Positions 18,550 through 26,773 of a DNA stretch of 64,000 nt are shown piece after piece. Location: contig JAOZFT010000035.1 of NCBI GenBank assembly GCA_027492035.1, positions 85,923-149,922 on the forward strand. The letters are read 5' to 3'. Position 1 is the stretch's first letter, and every line of letters starts with the position of its first letter. This stretch comes from Thermoproteota archaeon. Lineage in GTDB: Archaea; Korarchaeota; JAOZGF01; JAOZFZ01. The notes under the pieces were generated by a model. That model made no database searches. It was not told the origin of the DNA and saw nothing but the letters and a program-made list of their open reading frames with translations. The position numbers and the translations under genes were made by a program.

Positions 18550-19554
18550 TTGATAGGGATGATTCTTTGTGGAGGTTTCGGTAAAAGATTCGGTTCAGTC
18601 ACTAAAGAAACTCCAAAATCATTGTTGGAAATAAAAAAGGGTTACACCATTCTAGATAGGCAAATTTTCGATTTCTCCAGAGCAGATGTAAAAAAGGTTT
18701 ACCTTTTAACAGGTTATTTAAGCAAGAAAATAGAGAAAAGATATGGAGACGGGTTTTTAGATGTTGAAATAAAATACATAAAAGAGGATGAACCCCTAGG
18801 AACTCTTCATGCAATTAATTTAGGAATTAAAAATGTAAAAGAGGATGCAATAATAAGAAATGGAGATGTGATTGCTGATTTTAACCTTAAAAGAATGATT
18901 CAGCAGAGCAGAAAATCTAATTTTCCTTTAACAATGTACATAACTAAAATGCCAAGCCCCTACGGCGTAATTGAGCTAGAAGGGGATAGAATTAAGTCTT
19001 TCAGGGAAAAACCATTACTTAACTACTACATAAACGCTGGAGTTTACTATGTTAAAAAAGAAGTTTTTCCCTTTTTCAGTAAATATAAGGAAGGAGACGT
19101 GGAAAAAACAATTTTTCCTTTATTAGCTGAAGAAGGGAAAATTGGTTTCTATGTAGAAAACAGTGTTTTTTGGAGAAGTATTGACACGTTTAAGGATTTA
19201 AACTTTGTAAGGGAAGAGTACAGGAACAGAACAGATAAACCTTGGGGTTACGAGAAATTACTCATTAAAACAGAACATTACTTAATGAAGAAACTCTATA
19301 TTATGGAAAATTATCAAACTTCTTTCCATTACCACAGGGAAAAGGATGAAGCAATGTTTGTACAGTCAGGAAAAGGCACAGTAGTTTTTGAAAACAAAAA
19401 GAAAGAATTTAAAACAGGAGATGTAATAAGAATTAAACCCAACACTCCCCACTCAATCAACGCAAGTGAAAACACGATTATTTTTGAGGTTTCAACTCCA
19501 CATTTAGGGGACACAGTTAGAATAAAGGATTTTTACACTAGATTAAAACTTTAA
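18550..19554 (+). CDS. Sugar-phosphate nucleotidyltransferase fused to a cupin (mannose-6-P isomerase type)
   Basis: A 334-residue fusion. Residues 1-220 are an NTP_transferase: ILCGGFGKRFG (nucleotide loop), PKSLLEI, VYLLTGYLSKKIEKRYGD, EPLGTLHAI and RNGDVIADFN. Residues about 225-325 are a cupin: KPWGYEKLL, HYHREKDEAMFVQSGKG, FKTGDVIRIKPNTPHSI. The cupin resembles the type II phosphomannose isomerase/GMP fusion module, so the enzyme may make a GDP- or related nucleotide sugar. The nucleotidyltransferase half looks more like the glucose-1-P thymidylyltransferase or mannose-1-P type of archaeal multi-copy enzymes. The TTG start is preceded by GGTGA at seven bases. Confidence 0.82.
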   Translation: MIGMILCGGFGKRFGSVTKETPKSLLEIKKGYTILDRQIFDFSRADVKKVYLLTGYLSKKIEKRYGDGFLDVEIKYIKEDEPLGTLHAINLGIKNVKEDAIIRNGDVIADFNLKRMIQQSRKSNFPLTMYITKMPSPYGVIELEGDRIKSFREKPLLNYYINAGVYYVKKEVFPFFSKYKEGDVEKTIFPLLAEEGKIGFYVENSVFWRSIDTFKDLNFVREEYRNRTDKPWGYEKLLIKTEHYLMKKLYIMENYQTSFHYHREKDEAMFVQSGKGTVVFENKKKEFKTGDVIRIKPNTPHSINASENTIIFEVSTPHLGDTVRIKDFYTRLKL

Positions 19555-19626
19555 AATTACTCAAAAACTCCATATACAATTAAAAAAACTTCCAGACATT
19601 TTATGGTTTTAGGAGGGGGTAAACCA

Positions 19627-20001
19627 TTGTGTGAAGACAAAGAACTTGAAATTTTAAAACAGAGAAAACTGCTTGAACTTAAAAGGAAACTAGCTGGAAA
19701 AAACAGAGAAACAGAAAAGGGCAAGGCTGACCCTAAAAAAATACTTTATCGTTTCTTAACTCCAAAAGCTGCTGAAGTGCTTGAAGCTGCTGAAAAACAG
19801 TACCCTCAAGTAACTCCTCAAATCATTAATGCGCTTGCTGAAGCAGTCCTCACCGGAAGAATCAGAAAAGAAATAACGGGAGGTGAACTCCTCTGGTTCC
19901 TCAGGTATATAGGGTTAAATGTCAAAATAGAAACCAAAATAGCTTTCTTAGAAAGGGGGAAATTAAAAACAATAGGTGATAAACTGAAGGAAAAAATGTG
20001 A
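19627..20001 (+). CDS. PDCD5-like DNA-binding protein
   Basis: About 124 residues. The charged N terminus (EDKELEILKQRKLLELKRKL), then ILYRFLTPKAAEVL and LAEAVLTGRIRKEITGGELL, follow the PDCD5/TFAR19 pattern 'IxRxxLTPEAxERL...LAxxGRIxxxIxDExL'. The last 30 residues (IETKIAFLERGKLKTIGDKL) are longer and more divergent than usual. I place the start at TTG 19627, seven bases after GGAGGGGG; an ATG at 19603 would put that SD inside the gene. PDCD5 homologues bind DNA; the function in archaea is not settled. Confidence 0.6.
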   Translation: MCEDKELEILKQRKLLELKRKLAGKNRETEKGKADPKKILYRFLTPKAAEVLEAAEKQYPQVTPQIINALAEAVLTGRIRKEITGGELLWFLRYIGLNVKIETKIAFLERGKLKTIGDKLKEKM

Positions 20002-20394
20002 ATAAACTCCTTTTTAGAAAGTTTCATTTAATTTTTCTTAAAAAAGTTTCAGCAATAAACTTCGTTCATTTTCCTTTTTCGGTGAAAAACTCTTCACTCT
20101 TCTGTTCGAGAAACATTTTCTAAGTTAAGCATTAAAAATTCCAAGGTTTCATCATTTTTTACGTACAGCCTTTATAACTTTAAAAACACTAACTTCGCAG
20201 CTTCAATATTATACAAAGACATATTTAAAGAGGAAATAATAAACTAAAAAAAAGTAGTAGAGAATGGAAAAACAATCTTATGCGGGCCTATACAGGCTAA
20301 AACTTAACTTTTTGCATTTTAAAAAGCGGAAATATTTTTTAAAGATAATAAGAAGCACTTCGTTTTTAATAAATCAGGAAAGGAGGTGTACGTA
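20002..20394. other. Long A/T-rich leader/intergenic region
   Basis: About 390 bases without a convincing gene. A 43-codon ORF (ATG 20264, stop overlapping the next ATG as TAATG) encodes a basic peptide but has no SD site and contains the SD site of the next gene, so I do not call it. Several TATA-like stretches occur, for example ATATTTAAAG at 20221. I see no RNA gene. Confidence 0.4.
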
Positions 20395-21105
20395 ATGAAG
20401 TACAAAATAATTGGGGATAATTTGCAAGTTGTTATTTTAGAACTGAACCCAGGTGAGAGAGTAGTTGCAGAGGCTGGAGCATTAAATCATATGAGCGGTA
20501 ACATCAAGCTTGATACAAAAGCTATTGGGGGAATAAAAACAGGTTTAAAAAGACTTTTTGTGCGTGAATCATTTTTTATGACCGTTTTTGAAAGCATAGG
20601 AGGAACAGGTTTAGTTTCTTTTTGTGGGAACGTACCGGGAAAAATAATTCCTTTACAGTTAACTCTTGGTAAGGAATTTATTGTTCAGAAAGATGCTTTC
20701 CTTGTTTCACAAGATACAGTTAACTTAGACATCACCTTTATTAAGAAGTTAGGAGCTGCCTTTTTCGGCGGCGAAGGACTAATACTGGAGAAATTATCAG
20801 GTAACGGATTAGTCTTTCTTCATGCTTGTGGAGACATGGTGGAGTATAACTTGAGGCCTGGAGAAATTTTGAAAGTTGAAACAGGGCACGTTGTAGGTTT
20901 TGATTCAACAGTGGATTATGACATTTCAAGAGTTGGAGGGTTGAAGTCTATGCTCTTTGCCGGTGAAGGGTTGTTCTTAACTACTTTAAAAGGGCCTGGA
21001 AGAGTTATTTTACAATCTCTCAATGTAGCTGATTTAGCTGCTGCTCTAAAGCCATTTCTTCCACGTGAAACCTCAGGTAAAGGGTTTTCAATAAACATAG
21101 GGTGA
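20395..21105 (+). CDS. TIGR00266/AIM24 family protein
   Basis: About 236 residues of AIM24-type beta-rich fold, a family with no established reaction. Visible are the opening YKIIGDNLQVVILELNPGE, AEAGALNHMSG, GGTGLVSFCGNVPGKI, FLVSQDTVNLD, GGEGLILEKLSGNGLVFLHA and the late FAGEGLFLTTLKGPGRVILQS. The repeated 'GxGxxFLxxxGxG' blocks are typical of the family. AGGAGGTG lies six bases before ATG 20395, which fixes the start; a GTG at 20386 falls inside that SD site. The stop overlaps the start of the next gene (GTGA), so they are co-translated. Confidence 0.88.
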   Translation: MKYKIIGDNLQVVILELNPGERVVAEAGALNHMSGNIKLDTKAIGGIKTGLKRLFVRESFFMTVFESIGGTGLVSFCGNVPGKIIPLQLTLGKEFIVQKDAFLVSQDTVNLDITFIKKLGAAFFGGEGLILEKLSGNGLVFLHACGDMVEYNLRPGEILKVETGHVVGFDSTVDYDISRVGGLKSMLFAGEGLFLTTLKGPGRVILQSLNVADLAAALKPFLPRETSGKGFSINIG

Positions 21106-21380
21106 TTTTCCTGGGACTGAAAACTGTAATTTATCTCTTTTTAGCTGCTGCTTTAGCCATTGTTTTCATTACCTTCTTCAGAGAAATAATTCTTTTACTC
21201 GGTTTTGGCTTGATCACTTACTTTGCTGCAGTTATTCTAGTAACTATATTCATAGTATTTATTAAATTACTTATACTTCCTTTTTTCATTGCGAGAAAAA
21301 AGGACATGAAACCTAAACCTGGACTGTACAGTTTAGACATGGTTAAGGAACCCGGCAGAAAGAAAAAAGAAGAAAAATAA
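21102..21380 (+). CDS. Small two-span membrane protein
   Basis: A 92-residue protein with two hydrophobic segments (about residues 6-36 and 38-63) and a charged, Lys/Pro-rich C-terminal tail (RKKDMKPKPGLYS...GRKKKEEK). The start is GTG overlapping the stop of the AIM24-like gene as GTGA, so it depends on translation of that gene. No family is recognised. The coupling suggests the two products act together at the membrane. Confidence 0.65.
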   Translation: MIFLGLKTVIYLFLAAALAIVFITFFREIILLLGFGLITYFAAVILVTIFIVFIKLLILPFFIARKKDMKPKPGLYSLDMVKEPGRKKKEEK

Positions 21381-21390
21381 AAAGTTCTTT

Positions 21391-22251
21391 CTATTCCCTT
21401 ACCTTTTTCACTTCGGCCACGAATTCCTTAACCCGGTTTAAATCCACTTGATTTTCTGCAACTCCTCCCTTCTTTAAATACGTTCCAACAATAACTCCGT
21501 CTATTCCTGCTTTAAAAAAATCTTTAATGTTTTCCTTTGTTGCACCGCTTCCCAATAACAAAGGAGTTTCTCCAGCGTATTTCTTTGCTTCTTTAACCTT
21601 TGAAATGTCAGGAGCTTTACCTGTCATTTTTCCAGACACTATTAAAGCATCAGCCAAATAAAACTTGGTCCATTCTATATGCGTAGCTAAATCTATGCCT
21701 GGAAACATAACTGCATGTTTTTTTTGGACGTCTGCAAAAATTTTTATGTGTTCCGCCCCTAACTGCTTCCTCACCCTTAAAAGTTCAGCTGCACAGCCAT
21801 GGTCGAATTCACCAGTATCCCATACTTGAGCCCCTGTTAAAAGACACACCCTTATAAACTGTGCACCTGCCGCTACAGCTATAGCTAAGCAGACTCTTCC
21901 TCCATTATGGACGACATTTATTCCAACTGGTACATCAGCGGTTTTGACAATTTCTCTTGCCGCTACAGCTTGTGCAGTCATCTCTTCAGGTGGTACATTT
22001 CTTCCAACAAAGTAAGGTAAGTCCCACATGTTCTCCACAATTAATCCATCAACACCTCCCTCTAAAAGGGTTTCAGCATCTTTCAAGGCTGCATCAATTA
22101 TTTTATCCATGCCATAGAAGTCGTATCCAGGTGAACCAGGTAAAGGTAGAAGATGAACCATGCCTATAACCGGCTTAGGTGTTTTGAAAAGCTCCTCTAA
22201 ACTTTTCAGTTTCTTCTGGTTTAACTTAACTCTCCATTCTGGAAGAGACAT
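21391..22251 (-). CDS. BtpA/SgcQ family TIM-barrel protein
   Basis: A 286-residue protein with the BtpA family pattern: VIGMVHLLPLPGSPGY (about residue 28), GGVDGLIVENMWDLPY (about 65), VPVGINVVHNGG, AQFIRVCLLTGAQVWDTG, IFADVQKKHAVMF and LLLGSGATKENI. Cyanobacterial BtpA affects photosystem I accumulation, but archaeal members have no known role; the fold and phosphate-binding GSGAT loop suggest a sugar- or nucleoside-phosphate enzyme. It converges on the small membrane protein gene with a ten-base gap. Confidence 0.87.
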   Translation of the reverse strand: MSLPEWRVKLNQKKLKSLEELFKTPKPVIGMVHLLPLPGSPGYDFYGMDKIIDAALKDAETLLEGGVDGLIVENMWDLPYFVGRNVPPEEMTAQAVAAREIVKTADVPVGINVVHNGGRVCLAIAVAAGAQFIRVCLLTGAQVWDTGEFDHGCAAELLRVRKQLGAEHIKIFADVQKKHAVMFPGIDLATHIEWTKFYLADALIVSGKMTGKAPDISKVKEAKKYAGETPLLLGSGATKENIKDFFKAGIDGVIVGTYLKKGGVAENQVDLNRVKEFVAEVKKVRE

Positions 22252-22504
22252 AAGGGAAACACCTCCATATCTCTTCTATCTTCCAAACTACCTTATTATT
22301 TAAAACTTCCCTTTCAATCTAGAAAAGGAAAACGAGTTGGCAAAAATGTTTAACCACACCAAAAAATAAATGGAAATCACTCGATGAATATCTATAAATT
22401 TTACACGCTGTTTCACTTACTTAGGTAGCAACACTTGTAAAAATTTCCCTTTACAATACCCTCCAGAAATGCAGAGACCTAAAGTATTTCTTCAAAATAT
22501 CTTT

Positions 22505-23269
22505 TTATTTAAAACCTTCAAGAAAAGCTTTAACGTTTTTACCTAGTACTGACTTGTTATACCCACCCTCTAAAGCTGCGTACCTCCTCCCTTTACCTTT
22601 GCTCTCTGAAAACTCCTTTATTAATTCTCCAATAACTTTATAATCCTCTGTTTTAAGTACGCCTCCCCAGTCCTTCTCATGCCTGTCAAAACCTGCAGAA
22701 ACAGCTACAATGTCTACTTTCCTCATTTCTTCTAAAAACCTAGTTAACTTCCTTATTGTTTCTTCACGGTCTTTATCAGGGACATGAAAATACTTAACTT
22801 CCGGTACTTGCTTAAAAATTGAATCTGTACCGTCTCCAAAATGTAAATCAAAATCTACTATTAAAGCATTTTTTATTTTGTTTTCTTTTCTAAGTTTCTC
22901 TATTGAAACTGCTATGTTGTTAAAGAAACAGAAACCCCAATTATAATTGGCACTTGCATGATGGCCAGGAGGCCTCACTAAGGCAAAAACAGTTTCTCCA
23001 TTTAAAGCCATGGTTGAAGCTTTAACTGTTCCACCTGCAGCTAAAACAGCTACTTCATAAAGTACTTCATCCTTTTTAACTGAAGCTATGAGTTCCTTGG
23101 TGTGGACAAATTCAAGAAATTTTTCAGGTAGAGGTTCAGGTTCAACAAATTCAAACTCATCCTTCAAAACATTGTAAATAGACTCCATTCTTCCAGGTTC
23201 AGCGGCAGGATCTGAAGCATATACAGTAAAAAATTTCTTGGAAAAAATAATTTTCAATTTATTCATCAC
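22505..23269 (-). CDS. Histone deacetylase-superfamily hydrolase
   Basis: A 254-residue arginase/deacetylase-fold enzyme, shorter than typical HDACs (about 300-370). The Zn site is present: VRPPGHHAS (paired His), FCFFNNIA, VDFDLHFGDGT (Asp and His ligands), AVSAGFDRHEKD (third ligand Asp) and LEGGYNKSV. The substrate-rim region is short. Archaeal homologues act on acetylated polyamines, acetyl-lysine or related amides; I cannot choose between these. No neighbouring gene explains the substrate. Confidence 0.85.
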   Translation of the reverse strand: MMNKLKIIFSKKFFTVYASDPAAEPGRMESIYNVLKDEFEFVEPEPLPEKFLEFVHTKELIASVKKDEVLYEVAVLAAGGTVKASTMALNGETVFALVRPPGHHASANYNWGFCFFNNIAVSIEKLRKENKIKNALIVDFDLHFGDGTDSIFKQVPEVKYFHVPDKDREETIRKLTRFLEEMRKVDIVAVSAGFDRHEKDWGGVLKTEDYKVIGELIKEFSESKGKGRRYAALEGGYNKSVLGKNVKAFLEGFK

Positions 23270-23433
23270 CTTTCAATGAATCTTAGCATGTTATCTCCTT
23301 GACAGGTTTTTAAAGGCTATCAAGGAACCTGAAACTCTTTTATCTACTTGCTCACTGAAAATTTTAAAATATCTGTCATAGGTTAAACTTTCCATATTAA
23401 ACTTTTCAAAAACTACTGGGAGGTGTTTTTGTT

Positions 23434-24003
23434 ATGACTGTTATTTCAGGTAGCCAAGCTGAACTCGAAAACATTTTACAAGTTGCTAAAGCAATGTGTG
23501 TAGCTGCTAGAACAGCTCCTAAAGCGAAAGGTGTAGACACCGTAATTACAGCCATAGTTTACGGTAATGATTTAACAAAGTTAGCAGACGAAATGGAAAA
23601 ATACAGTGGAAAATGGAGTTTTTTCTCCAGGGATGCTAAGAATGTACGAAGCTCAGCAGCTGTAGTTCTCATAGGTATTAAATCTAAAGGTCCCTCAGGC
23701 TTAGACTGTGGAGGCTGCGGCTGCAGTTCTTGTCAAGAGTTCAGTGACATGGAAAAGAATGAAGGATTAGCTTACACAGGTCCAAACTGTGTGTTTGACT
23801 TACTTAATCTCGGAATAGCTATTGGATCCTCCGTTAAAATAGCCAGTGACCACTGTGTAGATAACAGGGTAATGTTCTCTGTAGGTGCGGCTGCGAAAAA
23901 GGCAGGTTTAATTGAAGCAGATGTGGTTTTAGGAATTCCCCTGTCAGCCACAGGAAAAAGTATTTACTTCGACAGGGGAAGGGTAACAGCTCCCTCTCTT
24001 TAA
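23434..24003 (+). CDS. DUF2148 ferredoxin-domain protein
   Basis: A 189-residue Cys-rich protein. The family blocks are MCVAARTAPKAKGVDTV, FFSRDAKNVRSSAAVVLIG, CGGCGCSSC (cluster-binding, about residue 92), YTGPNCVFDLLNLGIAIGS, ASDHCVDNRVMFSVG and VVLGIPLSATGKSIYFDR. It is found mainly in anaerobes and is predicted to bind an Fe-S cluster; the role is unknown. The start is ATG 23434 with GGGAGGTG at about ten bases. Confidence 0.87.
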   Translation: MTVISGSQAELENILQVAKAMCVAARTAPKAKGVDTVITAIVYGNDLTKLADEMEKYSGKWSFFSRDAKNVRSSAAVVLIGIKSKGPSGLDCGGCGCSSCQEFSDMEKNEGLAYTGPNCVFDLLNLGIAIGSSVKIASDHCVDNRVMFSVGAAAKKAGLIEADVVLGIPLSATGKSIYFDRGRVTAPSL

Positions 24004-24090
24004 AAACTCCTTTTTTAAACAGATTTCGATCTCCTTCAGCAAAAGAGGGTGCTACCTTTCAACAGTTTAAAAAATTTAAAGGAAGTAGGA

Positions 24091-25122
24091 ATGACCACCC
24101 TTATTCTACTTGCAGGTGGTGAAAGCAAAAGGTTCCATGAACCTAATAAACCTAAAATTGACAAAGCCCTGCTTAAAGTAGGAAATAAAAGGTTTTTAGA
24201 GAGAATAATTGAAAATGTAGGCCGGGAAGTTGAAGAGATTATTGTGACGGTTAATACTGAAGAGAGGAAGAGACTATATGAAAAGGTTTTATGGCACTTA
24301 AGCAGCAAATTTGAAATCAAAATTTTGAAAGATGCGAAATCTCAAATTAAAGGCCCGTTAAACGGAATAAGGACAGGTCTAGAGTATTCTGAAGGGTCGC
24401 TATGTTTAACTCTGCCTGTTGATGTACCCTTTATTAAACCTGAAGTTGTGAGGGAAATCTTAAAGGAAGCTGTTAAATGGGAAACCACAACACTAATTTG
24501 GCCAAATGGGGGCATTGAACCCTTAATAGCGACTTATAAAAGGGAATATGCTGTGAAAGCATCTAAAATACTTTTATCTTTCAAAAGGTCAAGACCTGAC
24601 GACTTAGTAAGGGCTGCGTCTGACACCTTCTTTTTAAACGTAAATGCTTTGAGGAAGTTTGATCCAGAACTAGAAAGTTTCAGAAACATAAATTCACTTA
24701 AAGACTTGATTAAGAAGGATGGAAGGAAATGGCAGGAAGGGGAACTAAAGAATTCGGTACTTATAAAAGCTGAAGAAAAAATTTTCCATGGGAGCCACTT
24801 GTTTAACAAGGAGGAACTAATTCTTTTAAACAACACTTTCTTCCCAGGTGAGAGAAAAAGAAACTTTTTCTGGGTTGGTTTAATTTCAAACTTTTTTGGT
24901 GAAAAAACCAAAAAGAGGGAAGTTGCAGAAGAATTTTTAAAAGAAGCTTATGAAGCATTTACTAAAGAAAGAATGCTCTATATAAATAAAAAAGTGTATT
25001 TTCTAGCTTTCCACTCAGGAATTGATGCGTCAAAGTGCTACATGAAAATTTTTCGGGGAGAAAAGAATAAAGAATTAGAGAGGGAAATAAGTTTTTTTGC
25101 AAGCAAATTCAAAAACATTTGA
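24091..25122 (+). CDS. MobA-like nucleotidyltransferase with an extra C-terminal domain
   Basis: About 343 residues. The first 190 are an NTP_transf_3/MobA-type enzyme: TLILLAGGESKRF (nucleotide loop), DKALLKVGNKRFLE, KGPLNGIRTGLEYS, LTLPVDVPFIKPEVV (metal Asp) and GIEPLIATYKREY. The next 150 residues (from about SVLIKAEEKIFHGSHLF) form a second domain with NNTFFPGERKRNFFWVGL and FLAFHSGIDASKCYMKIF; I do not recognise it. The likely reaction is GMP transfer to molybdopterin, or a related nucleotidyl transfer. ATG 24091 fits the family start; a GTG at 24049 would add 14 residues. Confidence 0.78.
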   Translation: MTTLILLAGGESKRFHEPNKPKIDKALLKVGNKRFLERIIENVGREVEEIIVTVNTEERKRLYEKVLWHLSSKFEIKILKDAKSQIKGPLNGIRTGLEYSEGSLCLTLPVDVPFIKPEVVREILKEAVKWETTTLIWPNGGIEPLIATYKREYAVKASKILLSFKRSRPDDLVRAASDTFFLNVNALRKFDPELESFRNINSLKDLIKKDGRKWQEGELKNSVLIKAEEKIFHGSHLFNKEELILLNNTFFPGERKRNFFWVGLISNFFGEKTKKREVAEEFLKEAYEAFTKERMLYINKKVYFLAFHSGIDASKCYMKIFRGEKNKELEREISFFASKFKNI

Positions 25123-25191
25123 GCCTTTTTCTTTACTTTGTCTAAAAAATTAACCTTAAAAACTAAAATTGTTTTTTTCGGTAACTAAAAA

Positions 25192-25497
25192 TTATCCCTC
25201 TGAATCCTTTAAAGTTAACTCCTTTATTTTTATTTTCCCCCCTTCCTCGTAGGCAAAAATGGGTTTACCATCTATTTCCGCTGCTTTTTTAACTAAAGAA
25301 TTAATTTCGTTTCCTGATAAATAATTTCTTTTCTTGCAAGTCACTAACAATTTTTCATTTTTACTTAAAGCGACTAAGTCAGCCACTCCTTTACTGCCTG
25401 CACTTCTAACAACGAAATACCCCCTTTTTTCAAGAAAAGATTTAACTCTCCTTTCAAAATCTGCACCCTTCCTTTTAAGGTTCCTCCTACCATTCAT
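25192..25497 (-). CDS. hjc: Hjc-like Holliday junction resolvase / PD-(D/E)XK endonuclease
   Basis: A 101-residue protein with the Hjc pattern: KGADFERRVKSFLEKRGYF (first catalytic Glu), VVRSAGSKGVADLVAL (metal Asp) and LLVTCKKR where the family has ExK. Thr replaces the Glu of that motif, so the active site is incomplete by the usual rules, although the Lys is kept. It is shorter than typical Hjc (about 120-130). Hjc cleaves four-way DNA junctions; whether this copy is active is unclear. A small ORF ends two bases upstream of its start. Confidence 0.7.
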   Translation of the reverse strand: MNGRRNLKRKGADFERRVKSFLEKRGYFVVRSAGSKGVADLVALSKNEKLLVTCKKRNYLSGNEINSLVKKAAEIDGKPIFAYEEGGKIKIKELTLKDSEG

Positions 25498-25499
25498 TT

Positions 25500-25673
25500 C
25501 TACTCAACATTCTCCCCACAAACTTCATTATTCCTTTTTCTCAATAAAAATTTTTCAACGTCATTCTTTAAAAATTTTAAAACAAAGAAAAAAAATAAGG
25601 TAATGATGTAAAGGTTTAACAAATCAAAAATAAGCTTCTTTTCCAAAACCTTATCTAGGGGTAGCAATTCCAT
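25500..25673 (-). CDS. Possible small membrane protein upstream of hjc
   Basis: A 57-codon ORF (MELLPLDKVLEKKL...) with one hydrophobic span (FDLLNLYIITLFFFFVLKFL) and a basic tail. Its ATG overlaps the ATG of the divergent isopentenyl phosphate kinase gene (CATG), it ends two bases before the hjc start, and it has no SD site. It may be chance; a leaderless transcript with hjc is possible. Confidence 0.3.
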   Translation of the reverse strand: MELLPLDKVLEKKLIFDLLNLYIITLFFFFVLKFLKNDVEKFLLRKRNNEVCGENVE

Positions 25674-26457
25674 GCTAAGGAATTTAATAATTTTTAAGAT
25701 AGGTGGTTCAGTTATAACCTTTAAAGACAGTTTAAAACCTAAACCAAACCTAAAAAACATTAGATTATTGGCTGAAGAGATTTCCAGAGTTAAGGAAGGT
25801 TTAAATCTGGTGCTAGTTCACGGAGCAGGTTCATATGGACACCCAATAGTGCAGAAAACAGGGATACATAAAGGAATAAAGAATAAAGCTCAGCTTCTAG
25901 CTTTTGCTGAAACCCAAAAACTGCAGAATGAACTAAACCTTCTAGTGACAAAAAACCTAATAAAAAAGGGGTTGCCTGCCACCCCTTTTCAAGCTAATAC
26001 TTGTGCAATACTTGAGAAGGGAAGGGTGAAAAGTTTCTTTTTGGAAACAATTAAGGGATTTCTGAAAATGCATTTAATTCCGGTTCTTTACGGTGTACCA
26101 GCCTACGATGTCAATCAAGGATGCAGCATTCTCTCTGGTGACCAAATAGTTTCTTTTCTAGCACGAAAACTTGAACCTAAACTCCTTCTTTTCGGTGTAA
26201 ACGTTGATGGGTTAATTGGAGAAAATTCACAAGTAATAAAGAAGGTAACTGATATTAAGCAAGTAATACATTACATAAGAAAAACCTCCTATCTAGACGT
26301 AACTGGTGGAATGGAAGGTAAATTGAAGGAAATTATTGATTTAAAAATAGAAACCAGAATTTTCAATGCAACAATTCCAGGAAACATAGAAAAGGCTTTG
26401 AAAGGGGAAGAAATAGGGACAACAATAAATCCATGTTCTACATTAATCAATAGTTGA
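25672..26457 (+). CDS. ipk: Isopentenyl phosphate kinase
   Basis: A 261-residue amino-acid-kinase-fold enzyme that phosphorylates isopentenyl phosphate to IPP in the archaeal mevalonate pathway for membrane lipids. The signatures are FKIGGSVIT (N-terminal Lys loop), VHGAGSYGHPI with the IPK-specific catalytic His, LSGDQIVSFLA (phosphate site), GVNVDGLI and DVTGGMEGKLKEI. The length is normal. GGGG lies about 12 bases upstream of ATG. Presence of IPK supports an archaeal host. Confidence 0.92.
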   Translation: MLRNLIIFKIGGSVITFKDSLKPKPNLKNIRLLAEEISRVKEGLNLVLVHGAGSYGHPIVQKTGIHKGIKNKAQLLAFAETQKLQNELNLLVTKNLIKKGLPATPFQANTCAILEKGRVKSFFLETIKGFLKMHLIPVLYGVPAYDVNQGCSILSGDQIVSFLARKLEPKLLLFGVNVDGLIGENSQVIKKVTDIKQVIHYIRKTSYLDVTGGMEGKLKEIIDLKIETRIFNATIPGNIEKALKGEEIGTTINPCSTLINS

Positions 26458-26540
26458 AAATTTTAACTTTCGGGAATTTATATTAATTGGTTGTATAGTC
26501 CATGGAAAAATATAAGAAAGGAAGAAGTGAACAATGAGAC

Positions 26541-26768
26541 TTGGATGAAAGAGTAAAGGAAATATATAAAAAAAGTAAGGAAGTAATATTACATTACAGT
26601 ACGCTTCTTCGTCCTTATTTGTCAAAGAAGACATGAATAAATCCATGTTGGGGGGACTAAAAAACGTACAGCAACTACTATAAGTTCGGGAAAGATGATG
26701 GAGGTTTTAGAAAAAGGTCTAGAAATAGCTCTCAATTTTTTAGGAAAATTACCCTACTTTTGAGGTTT
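26541..26768 (+). pseudogene. Decayed small gene fragments before priS
   Basis: The 316-base gap holds two good but broken coding stretches. TTG 26541 opens LDERVKEIYKKSKEVILHYS... to a TGA at 26634. In another frame a later stretch (SSGKMMEVLEKGLEIALNFL...) ends at TGA 26763, just before the primase ATG. Together they look like a small helical protein broken by frameshifts. No family is recognised. Confidence 0.35.
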
Positions 26769-26773
26769 TTCCC

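Noticed and set aside
20264-20395. A 43-codon ORF ending in TAATG at the AIM24-like gene start
   Set aside because: No SD site, basic low-complexity peptide, and it contains the strong SD of the next gene. Probably chance.
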